Part shown: piece after piece, positions 1 to 10,774 of the stretch
How the letters are laid out: every line of letters starts with the position of its first letter
Numbering within the stretch: position 1 is the first letter of the stretch
DNA from: Toxoplasma gondii ME49
Lineage: Eukaryota > Apicomplexa > Conoidasida > Eucoccidiorida > Sarcocystidae
Assembly (NCBI RefSeq): GCF_000006565.2
Contig: NC_031475.1
Location: 2,815,189-2,879,188, forward strand
Length of the DNA stretch: 64,000 nucleotides
Direction: 5' to 3'
Notes under the pieces: model-generated
Told to the model about the DNA's origin: nothing
What the model saw: the letters and a program-made list of their open reading frames with translations, nothing else
Database searches by the model: none
Program-made: the position numbers and the translations under genes

Positions 1-1015
1 CGCTAACATCCCCGAGTAAACCTATTCTTTGAAACATACTTTCGTTTTCACCGTCTGCGCGGTGTCAAAGTACCAGCAGCCATGTGGTCTTTCAAGAGCT
101 TCTGCGTTTTGCAAGCGCTTTGAAGCCTCAATGCAATCAGCAGCCGCAATCGACCGACGGGCAGAACGACTCATCTACAGAGTAGCCCCGGCGACTGATC
201 GCAGTCTGACACTAAGACAATACGGAGGAGCTCACGCAAACACCTTCAGAACTGCGACTCTACCAATCAGCGTACTGTCTTTGATTTTGGGATCCCTGTG
301 TCCGAGCGGCCATCCAATCGTGTGTATTCGTTTGCCTTGTTGACGCCCGTTGCGAGCCTACACCACCACATCCGGAAACGCATTTTGATGTGCGGCAGTG
401 ATGATGAGTTGGTGAGTGGGCAGCTGCCAGTTAGACAGCAGCATGTGGGGGAGCTCGAAAAATTTGTACCGGTTACATCAGTATTAAGTCACTCTAGAAT
501 TGCCAGACCTTATTCTAACACCTCGTTTGAGGCTGATCATCTCGGAGCTTGACATATTGCCGTCTTGAGCCTGAGAAAGGAAGACTGTCGACACTGCTCT
601 TCGGAAACGGAAAGCCCCGCTAGTCGTGACACTGAAACACGTCATCACCGTCTCACTGATCCGCGCCAACAAACGCCTGCCGCAGTCCACGCATCTAACA
701 AGATGCATATCGGCTGAACCCCAACCGGTTCTAGGCCAGGGGCTGGTGCTCGGACGTCTCTGTAGGGAGCGTCTTCAAAATTGTTATTACGAACTAAGGG
801 ACCAGTGCTCCCTTAGATGAGGAGACTCAGCAAATTCCATTTCGACTGTAGACCAGCGAGATAATGGCAGCATCCTATTATTCGTGAGTCGATCGTTATA
901 GCGTCCTACACCACTGTGGAAGCGGCGTCATACACTTGGGGGCTCTCGGCGAGCGACACAGATGCTGTCCATCACATCGTCTCTTGCCCGTAGATGCAAC
1001 GAAAGTCTGTGAAAG
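1..1015. other. 5' flank of the first SRS gene
   Basis: I see no supported gene here; the open frames are short and have no family features. The stretch from about 677 to 910 resembles the sequence ahead of the fourth SRS copy (8851-9185). Shared words include CCACGCATCTAAC, GGTTCTAG and the run around 870-900 (AGCATC, TATTCGTGA, TATAGCG-like). It therefore probably carries the duplicated promoter and 5' UTR of the array. I could not pick a TATA-like or initiator element with confidence. Confidence 0.5.
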
Positions 1016-2470
1016 ATGGGTTACACCAAGCATCTGTTTATGTTGTCTGTCTGGATCGCTTTTTCGCTTGTGCATAGCTCTGCATCGGCTGTCAAAGGCC
1101 TTTCTGCAGGAGATGCACATCCGGCAGTGCGCGTTCCACTGCAGGACCCCGGGAGCGATAAAACGTGCTCCGCTGAAGGTAACGAAATTACAGTAAACGT
1201 CGCCGCTAACGACGTTGAAGCAACGTTCAAGTGTGATGGTACTGTTACTACCCTATACCCGGCAGATTGTAACGGCAACAGTTGCCCGTCCGTGTTAGGA
1301 TCCGGAGACAGCGAAAACGTACCGATGATTTGCGAAGATGACAACTGCCGAACAATAAAGCCTCTGACAGAGGTGTTTCCTGGTGCCAGGCGAAATAATA
1401 ATGACAACCACGTGTATACGCTGACGTTTCCCGCTGAGGACCGGCCAAAGCAAGACGCATGGTATCACTGCAGAACTGCAGCAAAAACCAACCCTTGCAA
1501 GGTTAAAATCAGCGTCGCAAAGGCTCTAAAAGACCCTCCGGATACCCAGATATGCTCCAATCAGAACCGCGATATTACAATAGAGGTCGGAGAAGACACA
1601 ACAGAAGCTAGGTTCAAATGCAGTGACACACTAACCACGCTAGACCCGCAAGACTGCCCCGGTGGGACATGCCCGGTGATGGTGGCGCACGGCGATGACG
1701 AGCCGGTATCGATGATATATGAAGATGAGGATTGCAGTACAGCTAAGCCCTTAGACCAAGTATTCCCAGGCGCCACGCGGCACGACGATGCAACAAACCA
1801 CGTTTACAAGCTGACGATTCCAAAGGAAGGAAGGACGACAAAGGCCGCTTGGTATCAGTGCAAAGGGTCAGCACGAAACAGCAACACCCTTTGCAAAGTC
1901 AAAATCAACGTCACCGCTGCTCGGCCGACGCCTCCCACTCCAGAGGCGAAGAACAAATGCACGGCCGGCGGCGAGGAACTGAATCTCAGTGCGACGCCTC
2001 AGTTGCCTCTCACATTCGTGTGCCCGCACGACCTTCCTCTAAAGCCTAGTGAAACGAGGGTGTACGACAACCGCGACGGTCAATGCACGAACGAAGTGGA
2101 CCTCTCTAGTCTCGTAGATGCGACTCTCTCGAGCACAACTCAGGTGGATACGTTGGCACCGGGAGATACCACGTATACATTGACTGTGAGGAGGCTTCCG
2201 CCAGAGAGGGCACTGCTCTGCTATAGGTGCTCGGGTCAAAGTGCCTCTTCGTACTCTTTCAGAAAGTCTAGAAGTCCTGATGACGAAGCAGATTGTTTGG
2301 TGAAAGTTACGATCGAAGCAGACCCTACATCAACGAGTCCTCCGACGACGCCGACTGAGACTCCGTCGACCCCTACGACATCATCTGCAATGGCTAAAGG
2401 AAGTATAGTTATGTTGTATCGTAACATCCCAATTGTGATCTTGGCAGCGGGCGCGATCTACAGGATCTGA
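1016..2470 (+). CDS. SRS-family GPI-anchored surface antigen (three SAG domains)
   Basis: Single-exon gene of 484 residues, complete from ATG to TGA. Residues 1-25 form a signal peptide (hydrophobic core LFMLSVWIAFSLV, then small residues SSASA). Three cysteine-rich SRS/SAG domains follow at about 51-165, 180-305 and 315-430. The first two share the pattern ATFKC/ARFKC, TTLxPxDC, MICEDxxC-like, DVFPGA-like, WYxC and NPCKVKI-like. The third is the divergent terminal type with LLCYRC and CLVKV. A Pro/Thr stalk (about 434-458) and a short hydrophobic tail (PIVILAAGAIYRI) predict GPI anchoring. SRS proteins coat the parasite surface and act in attachment and immune interaction; the stage and ligand of this one cannot be read from sequence. 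It has no introns, as is usual for SRS genes. It is closest in the window to the gene at 9302. I did not assign an SRS number. Confidence 0.93.
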   Translation: MGYTKHLFMLSVWIAFSLVHSSASAVKGLSAGDAHPAVRVPLQDPGSDKTCSAEGNEITVNVAANDVEATFKCDGTVTTLYPADCNGNSCPSVLGSGDSENVPMICEDDNCRTIKPLTEVFPGARRNNNDNHVYTLTFPAEDRPKQDAWYHCRTAAKTNPCKVKISVAKALKDPPDTQICSNQNRDITIEVGEDTTEARFKCSDTLTTLDPQDCPGGTCPVMVAHGDDEPVSMIYEDEDCSTAKPLDQVFPGATRHDDATNHVYKLTIPKEGRTTKAAWYQCKGSARNSNTLCKVKINVTAARPTPPTPEAKNKCTAGGEELNLSATPQLPLTFVCPHDLPLKPSETRVYDNRDGQCTNEVDLSSLVDATLSSTTQVDTLAPGDTTYTLTVRRLPPERALLCYRCSGQSASSYSFRKSRSPDDEADCLVKVTIEADPTSTSPPTTPTETPSTPTTSSAMAKGSIVMLYRNIPIVILAAGAIYRI

Positions 2471-3910
2471 GGGAGGGAGTCGGAGGTGAGACGTACAGGG
2501 AGGCTATCTAGTGTGATTCCCATACGCTGGGAAATGCGCCTAGTTTACGAGCAACTACGTGTACGGCTCGACCCAGCTAACTTTTACCTTCCGTTGCTCT
2601 TTGCGCGAGAATGTCGTGACGTCGCTGAATGGTGCTTTCTCATGAACAGCCTCCGCTGACGGACGCGCGAAAAAAAAACTAAAGTCGGAAGCGAGCATCT
2701 GCATCCTGATTCAATTTCCTCACCGCTGCTTCACACATCACAAGAACAATGAAACTTCGCGAAGAAATATAGTTCCAGCTTATCCTCATCCTAGACCGCC
2801 CAACATCTACAGGCGTCCGTAGCCTGCATTCGAGCCAGCGAACCACGATACATTTCAGCACGGCACCATTGAGTGCACGCTTTCACCACACCCTGCGTTT
2901 ACACAGTGCCTTGCTGTGAATTGCTTGCACATACGATTGTCGAAGTGTTCCTACTGAGAATGTTGGTTCTCACTCCCAGAAGTTGTTCAGCGGCTCGCTA
3001 AATCAGCAAGGGAAACCGCATCATACTGTTTGCGAGGAGACGAATGCATTTGTGACAGTTCCCGGGTTTTCTCAACATTATCTCCCAATTCCACTCTTCT
3101 TCTCAGCAGTACCCTTTACGTGTCCAAGCGACTCACGCAGAGAACGACGCACTGACGGATACAGGAGGATGACCCTTAGCGACCTGACACAATGACAGCG
3201 TTGGACGAGCATTCGCAGACAGCTTCAGAAGAGCGACAATAACAGAAACCGTCCCATCCCGAAATTCAACATCGATGTTCCTCACAGCCAACCAAAGTAT
3301 GTACCTTGTGGGGCACCAGCAGCAGTTGTGGGATCCTCTGTATATTGTCACTCTGGAACGGAACGGCCTTCGTTTGTTGTGTGGCTGCCGCTTGTCCTAA
3401 GCCTTCAGTTTTTACAAGCTTACGTCTAAGGATACGAGAATGTCGAATTGTTTTCCCGGCGCGGACAGCCCTGTTTTTCGTGACGCAAAACAGCATCACC
3501 ACGCCCGATAACCACGACGACAGACCAGCCCACAGGGCCACGCCCCGCGCACCCAACCCCGGCCACATTGATAGAACCGCGATTCGTTCAATGTAGCCGC
3601 TGGTTTCCAAACGGCCCTACACATGTTGTCTCTCTCGAGTTGTCGATTGTGGCTGAGGGGCAAAATTCATTCTGAGTAGAGTCTGTTCCGTATCGACCCT
3701 TTAATCTTGCGTAAATAGCCATGGACTATCATCGAATGCCATCTGCAAATCAATGCTAAATTGACAAATCGTTTTGCACTTCGTGCGCTAGTCTGTACAG
3801 CGTACGCTGTAGTGGCGCCATCATATTATCGATACTCTCGCCCTCGGAGTTCGGCAAAAGTGTCCCGCTCATCGCGGCCTGTCAGTGTAAGCAGCAAAAC
3901 TGTTTCCACG
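2471..3910. other. Intergenic spacer in the SRS array
   Basis: No gene is supported. It holds the 3' flank of the first SRS gene and the 5' flank of the broken copy. Short open frames on both strands (for example 3266-3610) have no recognisable domains, signal peptides or conserved starts. I see no repeat beyond short A runs near 2670. Confidence 0.5.
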
Positions 3911-5758
3911 ATGAGGAGGCACCTATGTTTGTTGCCGCTGTTTCTATCGGCTGCCGCCTCGTTTGCCACAGGTTCTGCCTCTGCATCGAGCACCCTTTCC
4001 GCCGAAATAAATACACAGAAGGTCGTGCAAGATACACTAACTGACCCGCTGGAGGGACAACAATGCACCGGGGACGACACGACTATTGAAATAGTGGTTG
4101 GACCTAAAGACGAAGAAGCAACGTTCAAATGTGTCGAGCCACTTACAACTCTAGTGCCGGCAGACTGTACCGCCGACTCCGGCACTTGCCCAACGATGGC
4201 GGTATCCGCCAAAGGGCAAATCATACAAAGGGTTTGCGAAGATGAGAACTGAGAAAGCCCAAAGCCACTAACTGACGTATTCCCTGGAGCCTCAAGGACA
4301 GACGATCCTGCAAAGCACGCTTACACGCTAACTATTCCCAAGGACAACAGGCCACAGAAAGACGTGTGGTACCAGTGCAGAAGTCCACTGAGAACCAACC
4401 CTTGCAAAGTGAAAATCAGCGTCGCAGCGGCTCTCGCGGACCCGCCGGAGAACCAACAATGCTCCCAGGCCGGCCAGACTATTACAGTAGATGTTGGTCC
4501 TCAACTAACAGAAGCAGCGTTCAAATGTGTAGATCCACACACGACGCTAGTGCCGGCCGACTGTACAGGCACCGTTTGTCCGCCGGTGGCGGTATCCCGC
4601 TCAGAACACACCGCACCAAGGATTTGCGAAGACGCGAACTGCGAAAGGCCGAGGCTCCTGACCGACGTTTTCCCCGGCGCCTCGAGAAAAAATGACACTG
4701 CTAACCACGTATACTTGCTAACTATCCCCAAAGACAACAGGCCACAGAAAGACGTATGGTATCAGTGCAGAAGTCCACTGAGAACCAACCCTTGCAAAGT
4801 GAAAATCAGCGTCGCAGCGGCTCTCGCGGACCCGCCGGAGAACCAACAATGCTCCCAGGCCGGCCAGACTATTACAGTAGATGTTGGTCCTCAACTAACA
4901 GAAGCAGCGTTCAAATGTGTAGATCCACACACGACGCTAGTGCCGGCCGACTGTACAGGCACCGTTTGTCCGCCGGTGGCGGTATCCCGCTCAGAACACA
5001 CCGCACCAAGGATTTGCGAAGACGCGAACTGCGAAAGGCCGAGGCTCCTGACCGACGTTTTCCCCGGCGCCTCGAGGAAAGATGACACTGCTAACCACGT
5101 ATACTTGCTAACTATCCCCAAAGACAACAGGCCACAGAAAGACGTATGGTATCAGTGCAGAAGTCCACTGAGAACCAACCCATGTAAAGTGAAAATCAGC
5201 GTCGCAGCAGCTCCCACAGCGCCTCCTGCTACATCACAAGAGAACAAATGCACGAACGCTGGAGAGGTGCTGAATGTGAGTGCGTCACCTGCATCGCCTG
5301 TCAAGTTCATCTGCACGAAAGACCTCTCTCTGCAGCCAGCCGATAAGTACGTGTACGAGAACAGCGATGATCAGTGCCAGAAAAAGGTGGAGCTCTCTAC
5401 CCTTGTAGATGCGCAGCTGACCGGAGTAACTCAACCTACATTAACATCCGGGGACACGACGTATACTCTCACTATTAACAAGATGCCGCCGAAAAAGGCA
5501 TTGCTCTGCTATAAATGCGTGGGTGCAGACGCTCATTTGAACTCCTTGAGAGTGTCGGCAGGCCGTGATGCTAAACCTGAATGTTTGGTTAAAGTGACAG
5601 TAGAAGCAGATCCTACAGCAACAGATACTTCGACGACACCGACAGAGACTCCATCGATTCCCACGACGTCTTCGGCTATGCTTCACGGGAGTGCACTGAC
5701 TGTGTCTCACAACGTGGCGGTTGTGAGTTTTTTGGCAGGCGCGCGTTACATGCTCTAA
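3911..5758 (+). pseudogene. SRS surface antigen copy interrupted by one in-frame TGA
   Basis: One frame of 616 codons runs from the ATG at 3911 to the TAA at 5758 and is intact except for a TGA at 4250-4252. The start encodes a good signal peptide (MRRHLCLLPLFLSAAASFA). The stop falls inside the first SRS domain, where sister copies read CEDANCERP and here the Cys codon TGC has become TGA. Downstream, in the same frame, are the rest of that domain, two nearly identical full domains, the terminal LLCYKC domain, a Thr/Pro stalk (TDTSTTPTETPSIPTTSSA) and a hydrophobic GPI tail (VAVVSFLAGARYML). Translation would give a 113-residue secreted fragment without an anchor. Because one base change separates it from a functional gene, this may be strain-specific or very recent. 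Alternatives are a sequencing error or low-level readthrough; nothing in the sequence supports either. Confidence 0.85.
4343..5209 (+). repeat. 390-bp tandem repeat encoding one SRS domain each
   Basis: Two consecutive 390-bp units (about 4343-4732 and 4733-5122) are followed by a partial third (to about 5209). The period is exactly 130 codons, so each unit adds one SRS domain without a frame change. Only a handful of bases differ between the first two units, for example AGAAAAAATGAC at 4684 against AGGAAAGATGAC at 5074. The very high identity points to recent unequal crossing-over or gene conversion. Confidence 0.9.
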
Positions 5759-6309
5759 AACTGGGGGGACAGAGGCAAGCCTCGCAGGGACTTTCCGTGG
5801 TGGCGTGTGCGCGCGCAACGGAACAACGCGAAGCGTTTGTGAGCGTATTCGGCCGCTGTCCAAGCATCTGACAGCGGTCATATTGGCTGAACCGTGACCC
5901 GGTGGGTTCTACGAACTGGTAACGGAATGGGCCTACAGAAAGTCCTTTCAGTTACGCTGATTCTGCATGGAGGGCACAGACGCTGCCTTGTCGAGAAGCA
6001 TCAGCGAATGCCATCTCTAGTGCAGAGATACGATACTGAAAAAGCGTTGCTTTCTTCTAAAGAGAGTCACCGTAACATACAGCACCTTGGTGGCAGGCGC
6101 ATCACGAACTGCCGGGGACTTCCGCCCTGCTTTACAGGTAGCATCCTAGTTAGCATTGCTGACCAGCATCAGCAAGTCAGGCGCTTTCATGTTGGGGAGC
6201 AACAGTTAATGGATTTTTCGTTTGTACATACTGCTTTTCGGCTTCCTACCAGACCTACCTACCGCTGCATCAGCAGCCGTTTCCGGAGAGTGCATTAGGC
6301 AGCAGGACA
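5759..6309. other. Spacer with a duplicated SRS flank
   Basis: No gene is supported. The part at about 5855-5930 resembles blocks at 677-735 and 8851-8910: a CATCTGACAG/CGCATCTAAC-like word, then TTGGCTGAA/TCGGCTGAA, then GGTTCTA. This marks it as another copy of the flank that accompanies SRS units. Confidence 0.45.
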
Positions 6310-7629
6310 TGACAGGTACATTGAAGGATCCTCGCCGGCCCAACAATTCTCACAGGCGAAAAACTCTCTTGCAGTAGTAGTTGGGGCTAAACAAACAGGG
6401 AAACATTTATATGTGTCCACCTTCTTACTATCCTGGACCCCGCTGACTCCTCTTGCTCACCGACGATGCCAACACACGGGGAACTACAGGCACCCATTAT
6501 ATATGATGACGTGGTCTGCGAAGTCCCAAAGCCTGCTTCCGAACCGTACCGCATGCCACGATAGCGGATGAATCTTCTACGTTTGTTTAAACGCTGAGTC
6601 TTCCGAAGTAGAACCGGCCAAAGAAAGCCGCGTGGTGTCAGAGCAAACGTCCATCGCGAAACAGTCCTCGTAATGTTGAAATCAGCGTGGCAACCACTCT
6701 CGCTGACCTGTCGGAGGATCACAACTGCTACGAGTTGAAAGGTAGTATTGCAGTTGTTGTTGGCCTGAAGCCGGAGAACCAAACGATCAAACATGGTGGC
6801 GCTATGACTAACATAGTCTCGGCAAACTGGGCCGACGGCCCATGCCTGGAGCTGGTGACATCCCGCGATGTACAGACTGTATAAATGATTTATGATGACG
6901 AGCCTTGCAAAAACCCAAAACCATTAATCGATGTCTTCCCCGATGCAGTGAGACAAGATGACACTGTTATCCACGTTTAACAAGCTGACCATCCCGAAAG
7001 AAAACAAATGGGTGAAGAAAGACATGCGGCATCAGTACACAACAAACTTGCCAGCTGATCCTTGCAATGTGAAAATCAGCGTCACCGAGGCCCCCGAGCA
7101 TCCGTCCGCTTCACTCGCGATGAACAAATGCAATGCTGCTGGAAATACGCTGAATGTGAGTGCGTCACCAAAAGCGCCTCAACTTGGTCTGCCCGCAAGC
7201 TTTTCTTCTGAAACCGGGCGAGAAGAATGTGTACGGCAACATCGACGACCAATGCCAGGAGGAGGTGGAACAGTCCAGTCCGGGAGAGGCGGCTCTTGCT
7301 GGAGAACAGCAGACGGCTACACTGCTAACAGGGAATACAGCATACGCTGTTGCTATCAGCAAGCTGCCGCCGGAGCAGGCACTGCTTTGCTACAGGTCTT
7401 CACCACAAGAGAGTAGTGTGATGTTTTTTGGGACAACCGGCAGGGCTTGATGGCACAAAGGGTTGATTGGTTTAGGTTAAAATTGAAGCAAATCCTAACG
7501 GAACCAATACCAGGACGACGCCGACTGAGATCCATTGAGTCCAAGGAAGTTATCGGCAATGGCTACAGGAGGTAAAATTGCTGTGTACGGCAACCTAGCG
7601 GTTGTGACTGTGTTTGCGGGCACTTTTTG
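6310..7629 (+). pseudogene. Degenerate SRS gene copy with multiple frameshifts and stops
   Basis: SRS-like fragments lie in order but in different frames. A first-domain relic spans about 6320-6560 (CTGGACCCCGCTGACTCC and ATATATGATGACGTG match TLDPADS and IYDDV of the intact gene). A second-domain relic spans about 6687-7080 (LADLSEDHNCYEL, MIYDDEPCKNPKPLIDVFPDA, PCNVKISV). A terminal-domain relic spans about 7090-7450 (NKCNAAGNTLNVSASP, QALLCYRSS). A trace of the stalk and GPI tail runs to 7629 (ACGCCGACTGAGA, then a hydrophobic codon run ending TTTTTGA). No start codon or signal peptide survives. It is an old dead member of the array and still aligns best with its neighbours at 3911 and 9302. 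Confidence 0.8.
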
Positions 7630-9301
7630 AAAGTTTTGAAACGCGGACGGGGGTGTGTGTTGCAGCGACCGTATTGGTAGTTTTCTCTCTGGCGAGAATC
7701 ACGAAGCGTTTGTGAACGCACCCGTGCGCGGTGGGCCCGTTCGATATTTGAACTCTCGGCGGATTTTGACATGCCCGAAAGACTTATTTCCGCACCTGCT
7801 CTATGCTGAACAACTGCGATCGACGCTGGCGGCGTTAAATTATATTAAAACGGAAAGAGCAAGCATGCTAGTGCCTCGCAGCTGCCCTCAAGGGACACGT
7901 CTTGCTGTGGATATAGCTGACGGGGTTGTATCCCGATTGAATCGTCTCACTACGGTGAAATACTACGCGTGATGATGCGTCATAGAGAAGCATTGGAGTT
8001 CCAGCCATCATATACCCATCCAAGAGCGCCCACAGGCTACCGACAAACACAGCCGTCGTTCGCGCTCACCGGATCCCTGCACGTTTCACCGCGTCCCCAC
8101 AAAATGTAGTCTACCCTTCCGTTCAGCTCTGGGGCACGGCCACGCTGGTGACGCCTTCCTGGTACCCGACTGCCACCATGCCCATGTCGTAGAGTGGTCG
8201 AATTCACTCTCAGCGGTCCCTCTACATCTCGTTGGCTGAATGTGAAAAAACGCCTGTTATATTTTTTAAAACTATTCTCAGCATTTTACCGCATTTCGCT
8301 GTAGCTCGCCTCAATGGAGTTACTGTGTGCAATTGTCTTTCGCGGTCAAAAACACACTCATGGAATCATTGGGACGTCTTTCGTAAACTGGCCTAAGGGC
8401 TGCACTGTGTGGCCCATCGGAGACAGCTTCAGAGACACTACGACACTAATCAGCAAACCATGTTGAAGTATGATATCAAGGTAACCGAGGCCTCGTCCGA
8501 TTGTGCACTTGAATTTTCTCTTTTGGCATTCGCTCCATCTCAGAAACAACTGCCGCTCTGGAAGAATTTCGCTGACACAGGGACTTTCGTTTGGTACACG
8601 GCTTACTACTAATGAAAAAGGAAAGCGGGGCGTTGTCTCTGAAACTTGGTGTCAGTCAATTTGTTGAATGGAGCTCCAGAAGCGTTACGCTTTTTTTGGA
8701 CACCTCGCTGCAATCTGCTCAGTATCTTCACCGTTCAGGGCCGTCAGAAAAAGTGTGGAACAATATCGTCACAGCCCTTCCGGCTTAGGCAGAACCTCTA
8801 TGCGTTACACTCAAGGTTCTCGTCATGTAACTGAATCACGCCGACAGACCCCGGCTTCTGCCCACGCATCTAACGTGGTGCAGGTTGGCTGAATCGTGCC
8901 AGGTTCTAGTCAAAGGGGGGCCGTCCATCTGTGAATCTAAGTTGATACTCGGCTATACGGCTACATATGTTAGACGCTAACTTGCCGGGTAAACATTGGC
9001 TTATCAAACAAGCGTGGGCTCTTGTGACCGCTTGGCCCTGCAGAGGGTCTCTTTAGCTTTGTTAATTCTGTGCGAAGGGAAAAGCGGGTTTTCAGACGGG
9101 CAGAGTTAGCCAATGCCTTGCCCGACATAGACCTTTGAGATGTAGACAGCATCTTGCTATTCGTGATTCTATCGTCGTAGCGTACACACATTCGCAGAGA
9201 CAGCATCATACGATTTGAGTCTCCCGCCCTGCGAGAGGAGTTGTGTCCCTTAGTCCCTTATAGTGCGGCTTGTCGGCATCAGCAAGAAAAGTGCTTTCAA
9301 G
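7630..9301. other. SRS spacer containing two duplicated flank blocks
   Basis: No gene is supported. About 7801-7876 resembles 10946-11025 (CTATGC-GAACAA-TGCG-CGACG-TGGC, then ACGGAA-AGAGCA), so these are copies of an SRS 3' flank. About 8851-9185 resembles 677-900, a copy of an SRS 5' flank. A short open run at 8409-8612 ends in FVWYTAYY but has no start signal or family match that I would defend. Confidence 0.45.
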
Positions 9302-10774
9302 ATGGGCTGCAACAGGTATCTGTTTTTCTTGTCTATATCTGCCGCCTTTTGCTGTGTGGCCGGTAGTCCATCCGTTCCAGAAGGCCTTCCCGCAGAGACA
9401 GATAGACATGAGCGCATCAGCTCTACACTGCCTGACCCGCCTCAAGAACAACACTGCTCCATGGGTGAAAGTCCTATTACAATACAGATTGCAGCTGACA
9501 AAACAGAAGCAACGTTCAAATGTGCTGATCCGCTAACAACGCTAGACCCGGCAGACTGTACCGATCCCTCCTCTTGCTCACCAACGGTGGCAACCCGCGA
9601 GGAACTACATGTGCCCATGATTTACGACGATGTGGCGTGCAATAAAGCGAAACCGTTAACAGATGTATTTCCCGGGGCCACGAGGGAGGATGATACTGAT
9701 AAGAACGTTTTCAAGCTAATTATTCCCAAGGACAACAGGCCACAGAAAGACGTGTGGTATCAATGCACGTCCGGCCAGAGAAACACTCCATGCAAAGTTC
9801 AAATCAGCGTAGCAGCGGCTCTCGCGGACCCGCCGGAGAACCATCAATGCTCCCGAGACGGCGGGTCTATTGAAATAGAAGTTCTGCCTGAGCAGACAGA
9901 AGCCACGTTTAAATGCGGCAGCACCCTTATCACCCTAGAACCCGCGGACTGCTCCAGTGACTCTTGCTCACCACTGGGGATATCCGAGAAAACCCAACGG
10001 GTACCGATGATTTGCGAAGACGAAAATTGTAGCGTACAAAAACCTTTGAATGATATCTTCCCCGGTGCCACGAGAACAGATGATACTGTTAACAACGTTT
10101 ACAAGCTGACTATCCCCAAAGAAGATAGGATAACCAAAGCTGCTTGGTATCACTGCAAACAACGAGCGCGCCAAAATCCTTGCAAAGTAAAAATCAACGT
10201 CACAGCAGCTCCCCTTCCGCCGCCTACATCACCGGAGAACCGTTGCACAGCAGCTGATGGGGAGCTGGATGTGAGTGCATCACCTGATAAACCTCTCAAA
10301 TTCGTCTGCGCCAAAGAGCTTTCTTTGGAACCGCCGAACAAGGAGACTGTGTACGACAACAGCGACGGCCAATGCCAGAAGGCGGTGCAACTGTCTACTC
10401 TCGTAGAGGCGGAACTGACGGGAGAGACTCAGGAGGATGCACTGGTACAGAAGGATACCACATACACTCTGACTGTTAAAAAACTGCCACCCAAGCAGAC
10501 GCTGCTCTGCTACAAGTGCGTGGCGAGGGAAGCACGAATGGAATCCTTGAGGAAGTCAAACTCTCTTGAGGCGAACAACGGGTGCTTGGTTAAAGTGACA
10601 ATTGACGCAGATCCTACGGCAACGACTACGCCAAATACACCGACTGAGTCGACACCGACAGAGACTCCATCGATTCCACCGACGTCGTCAGCCGTGGCTC
10701 CGAGGGGTACACTTGCGGTGACTTGCGGCCTGGTGGTTGTGAGTTTGTGGGCAATCGCGATCTGCGCGATCTAG
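9302..10774 (+). CDS. SRS-family GPI-anchored surface antigen (three SAG domains)
   Basis: Single-exon gene of 490 residues. I chose the ATG at 9302 because it is the first ATG of the frame and directly opens a signal peptide (MGCNRYLFFLSISAAFCC) that matches the start of the gene at 1016; the open frame extends upstream only through non-ATG codons. Two typical SRS domains follow (ATFKCADPLTTLDPADC, TDVFPGATRED, DVWYQC, PCKVQISV; then ATFKCGSTLITLEPADC, MICEDENC, AAWYHC, NPCKVKINV). The terminal domain has LLCYKC and CLVKVTID, then a Thr/Pro stalk (TPTESTPTETPSIPPTSSA) and a hydrophobic GPI signal (LVVVSLWAIAICAI). Stretches near 9735-9770 and 9805-9850 are almost identical in DNA to the broken gene at 3911, which suggests gene conversion. 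It is expected on the parasite surface; stage and ligand are unknown. Confidence 0.93.
   Translation: MGCNRYLFFLSISAAFCCVAGSPSVPEGLPAETDRHERISSTLPDPPQEQHCSMGESPITIQIAADKTEATFKCADPLTTLDPADCTDPSSCSPTVATREELHVPMIYDDVACNKAKPLTDVFPGATREDDTDKNVFKLIIPKDNRPQKDVWYQCTSGQRNTPCKVQISVAAALADPPENHQCSRDGGSIEIEVLPEQTEATFKCGSTLITLEPADCSSDSCSPLGISEKTQRVPMICEDENCSVQKPLNDIFPGATRTDDTVNNVYKLTIPKEDRITKAAWYHCKQRARQNPCKVKINVTAAPLPPPTSPENRCTAADGELDVSASPDKPLKFVCAKELSLEPPNKETVYDNSDGQCQKAVQLSTLVEAELTGETQEDALVQKDTTYTLTVKKLPPKQTLLCYKCVAREARMESLRKSNSLEANNGCLVKVTIDADPTATTTPNTPTESTPTETPSIPPTSSAVAPRGTLAVTCGLVVVSLWAIAICAI

Noticed and set aside
4364..5758. Independent SRS gene starting after the TGA
   Set aside because: It has no signal peptide and begins inside a domain, in the same frame as the upstream part. 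It is the downstream piece of the broken gene at 3911.
9263..9301. Upstream extension of the fourth SRS gene
   Set aside because: The frame begins with a non-ATG codon; the first ATG at 9302 directly opens the signal peptide.
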